From Spongiibacter nanhainus (GTDB lineage Bacteria > Pseudomonadota > Gammaproteobacteria > Pseudomonadales > Spongiibacteraceae): a DNA stretch of 64,000 nucleotides. The notes beneath the pieces were generated by a model. It was given only the letters and a program-made list of their open reading frames with translations, was not told where the DNA came from and made no database searches. The position numbers and the translations under genes were made by a program. The stretch is taken from contig NZ_CP066167.1 of the NCBI RefSeq assembly GCF_016132545.1, forward strand, positions 2,755,001-2,819,000. Direction: 5' to 3'. Of the stretch, positions 60,183 through 64,000 are shown one piece after another (position 1 is the stretch's first letter; each line of letters opens with the position of its first letter).

Positions 60183-61354
60183 AGCAGCCAACAACACATT
60201 TATCCCTACTCTCGGTTCTAGCCCTCAGCAGCTTTGCAGCGGTGGCCAGCCCGCCTTTTGTAAAGGATGGCACAGCGGGGTTTGTGATATCCGATTTCGC
60301 CTATGCTCTGGGCCCGGACGCCGCCGGAACCCCGTCCTGCCCCGACGGACTCAGCCGAAATCTGGAAGAAATTTACAGCATCCTCAACCAGGTGAAGCGT
60401 GGCCCCAACGAGACAGAACAGGCCTTCGACGAGCGATTAAAACAGGGAGCGAAAACCCTGGCTACCGGGGAGAATGGACAGCATTTGTGTATGCATCCCG
60501 AGGCGGGTAGTCCCGACCCTTTCTATAAAACCCTGCAGGGCTCTACCATTACCGCCGAGGGTATCGACCTCGACGGAAAAAATGACAAAGACGATTTCAC
60601 CGGGGCAGATGGTACGACCGGCATCGATAATCAGTTTTATCGAGCGGTGGGCTGCAGTCGATCGTTTCAGTCCTCGGGGCAATCCAACGGATTTGTCGTG
60701 GAGATGTTGACTGGTGCCTGGGGCATCGTCATTGAACTGCGAGGTGTCGATAACATTCGTAACGATGACCATGTCGAGGTCACCATTGCGGCAAATGCCG
60801 ACCCCATTCAGCTCAGCGCTTCTCGGCAAGCTCTCCCTTACGCGACTTACGCCATGGATCAAGACCCGCTTTATCGAGGTATTACCCGTGGACGCATCAA
60901 AGACGGGCGGCTTGTCACCGAACCTGTGACGCTGCGGTTTCACAGTTCGGTGAACAGTATGCAGCTGCAGCGGCCTTTGTTGGAGGGGCGGATTGATGCC
61001 CAACTGAGTGAAGACGGCACAATCAAAGGCATTCTGGCTGGCTACACACCGGTCGAGGCGCTGTACGATTTTCAGTACGGCTATCGCAATGGCACCACAC
61101 AAACGGGTGAACTGGCCCCTTTGGGCCTCAGACTTGGCTCGGCCAGCGGCGCTGCTGCGGTGCTCGGTCACACCTGTCACGGGGCCTACCACGCTTTGTA
61201 TCAACATGCCGACGCCATGCCGGACCCCGAAACAGGCGCCATGACAGCCGTGTCTACACAATACCGCTTTGAAGCCGTACCCGCATTTGTGGTGGACACT
61301 GAAACCTCAAGTCTAAATGCCCAGCTGGCACCAGCTTCGGGGAGGTATCAATGA
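60179..61354 (+). CDS. Exported protein of unknown function
   Basis: 391-aa protein with a Sec signal (about 1-24, cleaved after AVA|SP) and no further membrane segments. It has six or so cysteines, some beside His (HLCMHP near 100, HTCHGAYH near 341). GIDLDGKNDKDDFTGADGTTGIDNQFYRAVGCSRSF is a Ca-like acidic, Asp/Gly-rich stretch. I do not recognise the family. It starts inside the last codon of the cytochrome gene and ends overlapping the next start, so it is made in coupled fashion with both. It may be a substrate-binding or redox partner of the operon, but no function is assigned. Confidence 0.65.
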   Translation: MKQPTTHLSLLSVLALSSFAAVASPPFVKDGTAGFVISDFAYALGPDAAGTPSCPDGLSRNLEEIYSILNQVKRGPNETEQAFDERLKQGAKTLATGENGQHLCMHPEAGSPDPFYKTLQGSTITAEGIDLDGKNDKDDFTGADGTTGIDNQFYRAVGCSRSFQSSGQSNGFVVEMLTGAWGIVIELRGVDNIRNDDHVEVTIAANADPIQLSASRQALPYATYAMDQDPLYRGITRGRIKDGRLVTEPVTLRFHSSVNSMQLQRPLLEGRIDAQLSEDGTIKGILAGYTPVEALYDFQYGYRNGTTQTGELAPLGLRLGSASGAAAVLGHTCHGAYHALYQHADAMPDPETGAMTAVSTQYRFEAVPAFVVDTETSSLNAQLAPASGRYQ

Positions 61355-63015
61355 ACAGGCACATCTCAATCATCGCGACGCTAATCGCAGTCGCGTTGAT
61401 GATCACAGGCTGCGATAAAATTCCCACTGCAGTCGACCACCGGGCGGAACCCGACCCCGTCGGCGGGCCGCCGCTGTTACGGAGGCTCACCGAATCCCAA
61501 TATCGCGCCACCATCGCCGATATCTTCGGCCAGGAGGTCCCCATTGCGGCTCGCTTTGGCCGGGCTCTGCGCAGCGAGGGGCTGATCGCGATAGGCACTG
61601 GCCATGCCGGCGTGTCCCCCTACAGCATGGAGCAATATGACGTAGCAGCAAACGGTATCGCTGAATTCATAACCGCCGAACAGCGACGCGCTCAGTACCT
61701 TCCCTGCGCCCCTGAACCCAGCTCCGACTTTGATATGGCCTGTGCCACAGACATTATCACCCACTTTGGCTCAAGGCTGTTCAGGCGACCTCTGAGCAAC
61801 ACACAAGTCTCTCGCTATGTCAGCCAGGCGAAGCTCGGCGCAGAAAAGCTTGGGGATTTCTACCATGGACTTCACTTTGCCTTGGTGGGGTTACTGACTG
61901 CCCCAGAGTTTATTTTCCGCATCGAGCGTGTTGACCGCGCGCAGGGCGAGCTTGCCGAATTAGACGCCTACTCCAAAGCCTCGCGACTGAGCTACTTTCT
62001 TACCAATTCAACGCCGGACCCCGAACTGATGCATGCCGCCGAGTCCGGTGAACTAGACACTCAAGCTGGACTGGAAAAACATGTTGATCGACTGCTTTCA
62101 TCGGCGAAGTTCAATCAGGCTTTGCGCGCCTTTTTTGCAGACATGCTGGAATTTGAGCTATTCGATGACGTTGCCAAGGATGCGGCAATTTACCCCGCCT
62201 ATAATTCCACTGTTGCCATGGATGCCCAGGAGCAAACACTGCGAACCGTGCTGTATCACCTGGTAGAGAAGCATGGGGATTACCGGGAACTGTTTACCCT
62301 CAAGGAAACCTTCCTGACCCGTGCACTCGGTATTGTCTACCGCCTGCCAGTGCCAACTCGCAATGGCTGGGAAAAAACCCACTTTCCCGACGACAGTGAG
62401 CGCGCCGGTATTCAAAGCCATATTTCATTTCTCAGTCTGCACTCTCATCCGGGCCGCTCGTCCCCAACACTGAGGGGCATGGCAGTACGGGAGGTCTTCT
62501 TGTGTCAGGAGGTACCCGACCCTCCCCCCGACGTCGACTTCAGCGCGATAGATGATCCCGACGGCAACCCAATGCCCACCGCCAGAGATCGACTGTGGGC
62601 GCACAATAGCCAGCCTGCGTGTGCGGGTTGCCATAAAATCATGGATCCGCCAGGTCTAGCATTGGAAAACTTTGACGGTATTGGCACTTGGCGCAAGACA
62701 GAAAACGAGGCTGTGATAGATGCCAGCGGTACACTGGATGGCTTCGACTTCAGTAATCCTGTGGAATTTGGCGCGGCGCTGGCCAAGCACCCGGAAACAC
62801 CACGCTGCCTCACTGAAAAACTGTATCGCTTTGCCGTCGGTCGGGACACGGTGTGGGAGGAGCGAGCCTACATGGACTACCTCATCGACCAGTTTGCCCA
62901 GCACAACTATCGCGTTCCGGATCTAATGCGCACTATTGCGCTCAGCGACAATTTTTTTGCTATAAGCCAGCCGCAGCCCTCGCTGCCCCTCGCCCATCGG
63001 GAAGGAGTCAAATAA
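61351..63015 (+). CDS. DUF1592/DUF1588-type lipoprotein with heme motif
   Basis: 554-aa lipoprotein. The signal ends in the lipobox ITGC with Cys21. The rest follows the DUF1587-DUF1592-DUF1588-DUF1585 order: PLLRRLTESQYRATIADIFG (about 45-64), a helical middle, VFLCQEVPDPPPDVDFSAID, then a heme-like CAGCH at 424-428 in QPACAGCHKIMDPPGLALENFDGIGTWR, and a C-terminal EKLYRFAVGRD. Such proteins, frequent in Planctomycetes and some Proteobacteria, are of unknown function. ATGA overlap with the previous gene. The next gene is the usual companion, DUF1552. Confidence 0.85.
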   Translation: MNRHISIIATLIAVALMITGCDKIPTAVDHRAEPDPVGGPPLLRRLTESQYRATIADIFGQEVPIAARFGRALRSEGLIAIGTGHAGVSPYSMEQYDVAANGIAEFITAEQRRAQYLPCAPEPSSDFDMACATDIITHFGSRLFRRPLSNTQVSRYVSQAKLGAEKLGDFYHGLHFALVGLLTAPEFIFRIERVDRAQGELAELDAYSKASRLSYFLTNSTPDPELMHAAESGELDTQAGLEKHVDRLLSSAKFNQALRAFFADMLEFELFDDVAKDAAIYPAYNSTVAMDAQEQTLRTVLYHLVEKHGDYRELFTLKETFLTRALGIVYRLPVPTRNGWEKTHFPDDSERAGIQSHISFLSLHSHPGRSSPTLRGMAVREVFLCQEVPDPPPDVDFSAIDDPDGNPMPTARDRLWAHNSQPACAGCHKIMDPPGLALENFDGIGTWRKTENEAVIDASGTLDGFDFSNPVEFGAALAKHPETPRCLTEKLYRFAVGRDTVWEERAYMDYLIDQFAQHNYRVPDLMRTIALSDNFFAISQPQPSLPLAHREGVK

Positions 63016-64000
63016 TGAGTTTTCTGATTAAAAACTCCAAATCTGCCAACAACTCCACCAACACTGCAATCTCACGAAGGGGCTTCCTTCGGGGCACACT
63101 AAAAGGTGCCGCTGTGGGGATGGCATTACCGCTGCTGGACTGCTTTCTCAACGACTCTGGCCGCGTATTCGCCGCAACGGGCCAGCGCATTCCGCTGCGT
63201 TTCGGCACCTGGATTTGGGGCTGCGGTCATATCCCCGAGCTATGGGTACCCTCGCAAACGGGCCGGGATTACGTAATGCCTACACACTTGGCGCCGATTG
63301 CTCCGTACCGAGATAAAATTGCGTTATTGAGTGGATTTGATGTCAAGCTGGACGGCGTGCCCAACAAGCCCCATGTCACCGGTTGCTTCGGCCTTCGTAC
63401 CGGCATACCCGTCCCCAACCGTGAGGTTAAAGCCCCCACCTTTGATGTACTGATCGCTGATGCCATCGCCGACACCCGTTTTCGCTCCATTGAGATGTGC
63501 ACTTCGGCAAAGCAGGCCTCCTATTCCTACCGGGATGCAGGTTCGCCCAATCCCAGTGAAACATCGCCACTGGCGCTTTATCAGCGCTTGTTTGGCGAGG
63601 GCTTTCGGAATCCCAACGATGCTGTTTTTACTCCAGACCCAGGCTATATGGTACACAAGAGCGTACTGTCAGCAGTGCAGGAAGAACGCCGGGCCCTGCT
63701 CCAGGTTGTGGGCGCGGAGGACCGCCACAGACTGGATGAGTATTTCACTTCAGTTAGGGAGCTTGAACAAAAAATGGCCCTGCAGTTACAGCCCCCGGCC
63801 CCGGTTGAGAACTTTACCATGCCAACTCCCCCCTCCGCTTTCACTGTGGATGCTGAAATCGACAATGTAATGGAAAACCACCGGATTATGTCGCAACTGC
63901 TGGCAAGAGCCCTTCAGTGCAACCAAACCAAAGTATTCAATATGTTGTTTTCTGATACTGCCTCTAATTTACGACGTCCAGGGGTAACCTCTACCCACCA
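63015..64000 (+). CDS. Tat-exported DUF1552-family protein (truncated by window end)
   Basis: Reading frame open from ATG 63015 to the window end, 328 codons visible. The N-terminus has a twin-arginine signal (ISRRGFLRGTLKGAAVGMALPLLDCFL), then RIPLRFGTWIWGCGHIPELWVP, YVMPTHLAPIAPYRDKIALLSGFD, YMVHKSVLSAVQEERRALLQVVGAEDRHRLDEYFTSVRELEQKM and NHRIMSQLLARALQCNQTKVFNMLFSD, all typical of DUF1552. Members are often paired with DUF1588/1592 proteins and export folded, perhaps with a bound cofactor. GAAGGAGTCAAATA is the SD; the start overlaps the preceding stop by one base. Function unknown. Confidence 0.88.
   Translation, partial: MSFLIKNSKSANNSTNTAISRRGFLRGTLKGAAVGMALPLLDCFLNDSGRVFAATGQRIPLRFGTWIWGCGHIPELWVPSQTGRDYVMPTHLAPIAPYRDKIALLSGFDVKLDGVPNKPHVTGCFGLRTGIPVPNREVKAPTFDVLIADAIADTRFRSIEMCTSAKQASYSYRDAGSPNPSETSPLALYQRLFGEGFRNPNDAVFTPDPGYMVHKSVLSAVQEERRALLQVVGAEDRHRLDEYFTSVRELEQKMALQLQPPAPVENFTMPTPPSAFTVDAEIDNVMENHRIMSQLLARALQCNQTKVFNMLFSDTASNLRRPGVTSTH

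Overview
The window looks like chromosomal DNA of a marine-type gammaproteobacterium; I would guess a Cellvibrionales/Spongiibacteraceae-like organism, by inference only. It shows a moderately GC-rich gene style with Shine-Dalgarno led genes, a LiuR-type leucine operon, a TonB receptor, and many FAD steroid-dehydrogenase-like, Rieske, TfdA-type and short-chain dehydrogenase genes. About 54 protein genes are supported. I saw no rRNA, tRNA, CRISPR array or intact insertion sequence. Almost everything is catabolic or regulatory.

Layout. (1) 0-7 kb: a minus-strand 3alpha-HSD-like dehydrogenase and a 3Fe-4S ferredoxin, then a plus-strand operon (EthD-like protein, SDR, KstD-like flavoprotein, aldehyde dehydrogenase, SDR). 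(2) 7-9.4 kb: a GH79 heparanase/glucuronidase-like protein on the minus strand and a SnoaL-like protein with a repeat tail. (3) 9.4-17 kb: a complete seven-gene Nit1C nitrilase cluster (MSMEG_0572, nitrilase, radical SAM, GNAT, AIR-synthase-like, MSMEG_0570, MSMEG_0569 flavoprotein) on the minus strand. A MocR/GntR-aminotransferase regulator lies divergently, and the shared promoter region carries repeated CAATCAAT boxes. (4) 17-32 kb: a TetR regulator and two converging operons that look like degradation of a complex alicyclic compound (steroid/terpenoid-like). They encode two acyl-CoA ligases, a TfdA-type dioxygenase, two KstD-like flavoproteins, a SRPBCC-NTF2 fusion, a MaoC-like hydratase, SDRs, a CMD-like protein and an extended SDR. 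(5) 32.5-34.1 kb: a cytochrome P450 with its 2Fe-2S ferredoxin.

(6) 34.2-42.2 kb: a leucine/isovalerate operon (LiuR, isovaleryl-CoA dehydrogenase, both methylcrotonyl-CoA carboxylase subunits, methylglutaconyl-CoA hydratase) that ends in a split AtuA pair where HMG-CoA lyase is often found. (7) 42.2-51.5 kb: two TetR and one GntR regulators, then a Rieske oxygenase, a ThDP enzyme, a CoA transferase, an acyl-CoA dehydrogenase and an enoyl-CoA hydratase. (8) 51.6-56.4 kb: a TonB receptor, a second Rieske oxygenase and a second TfdA-type dioxygenase. (9) 56.5-64 kb: a small membrane protein, then a second GH79-like exported protein and a translationally coupled operon of extracytoplasmic proteins: a tri-heme cytochrome c, an unrecognised exported protein, a DUF1592/DUF1588-type lipoprotein with a heme motif, and a Tat-exported DUF1552 protein cut by the window end.

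How it fits together. The window reads as an accessory catabolic region in which hydroxyl and keto groups of a bulky substrate are oxidised (SDRs, KstD-like enzymes, P450, Rieske and Fe/2OG oxygenases). Carboxylates are then activated with CoA and shortened, and branched C5-C6 acyl-CoAs would enter the liu operon. The two GH79 proteins suggest a glycoside or glucuronide may be removed first. The least explained unit is the 57-64 kb redox operon, whose first gene and GH79 neighbour share a 22-bp upstream motif. The substrate of the region cannot be read from sequence alone.
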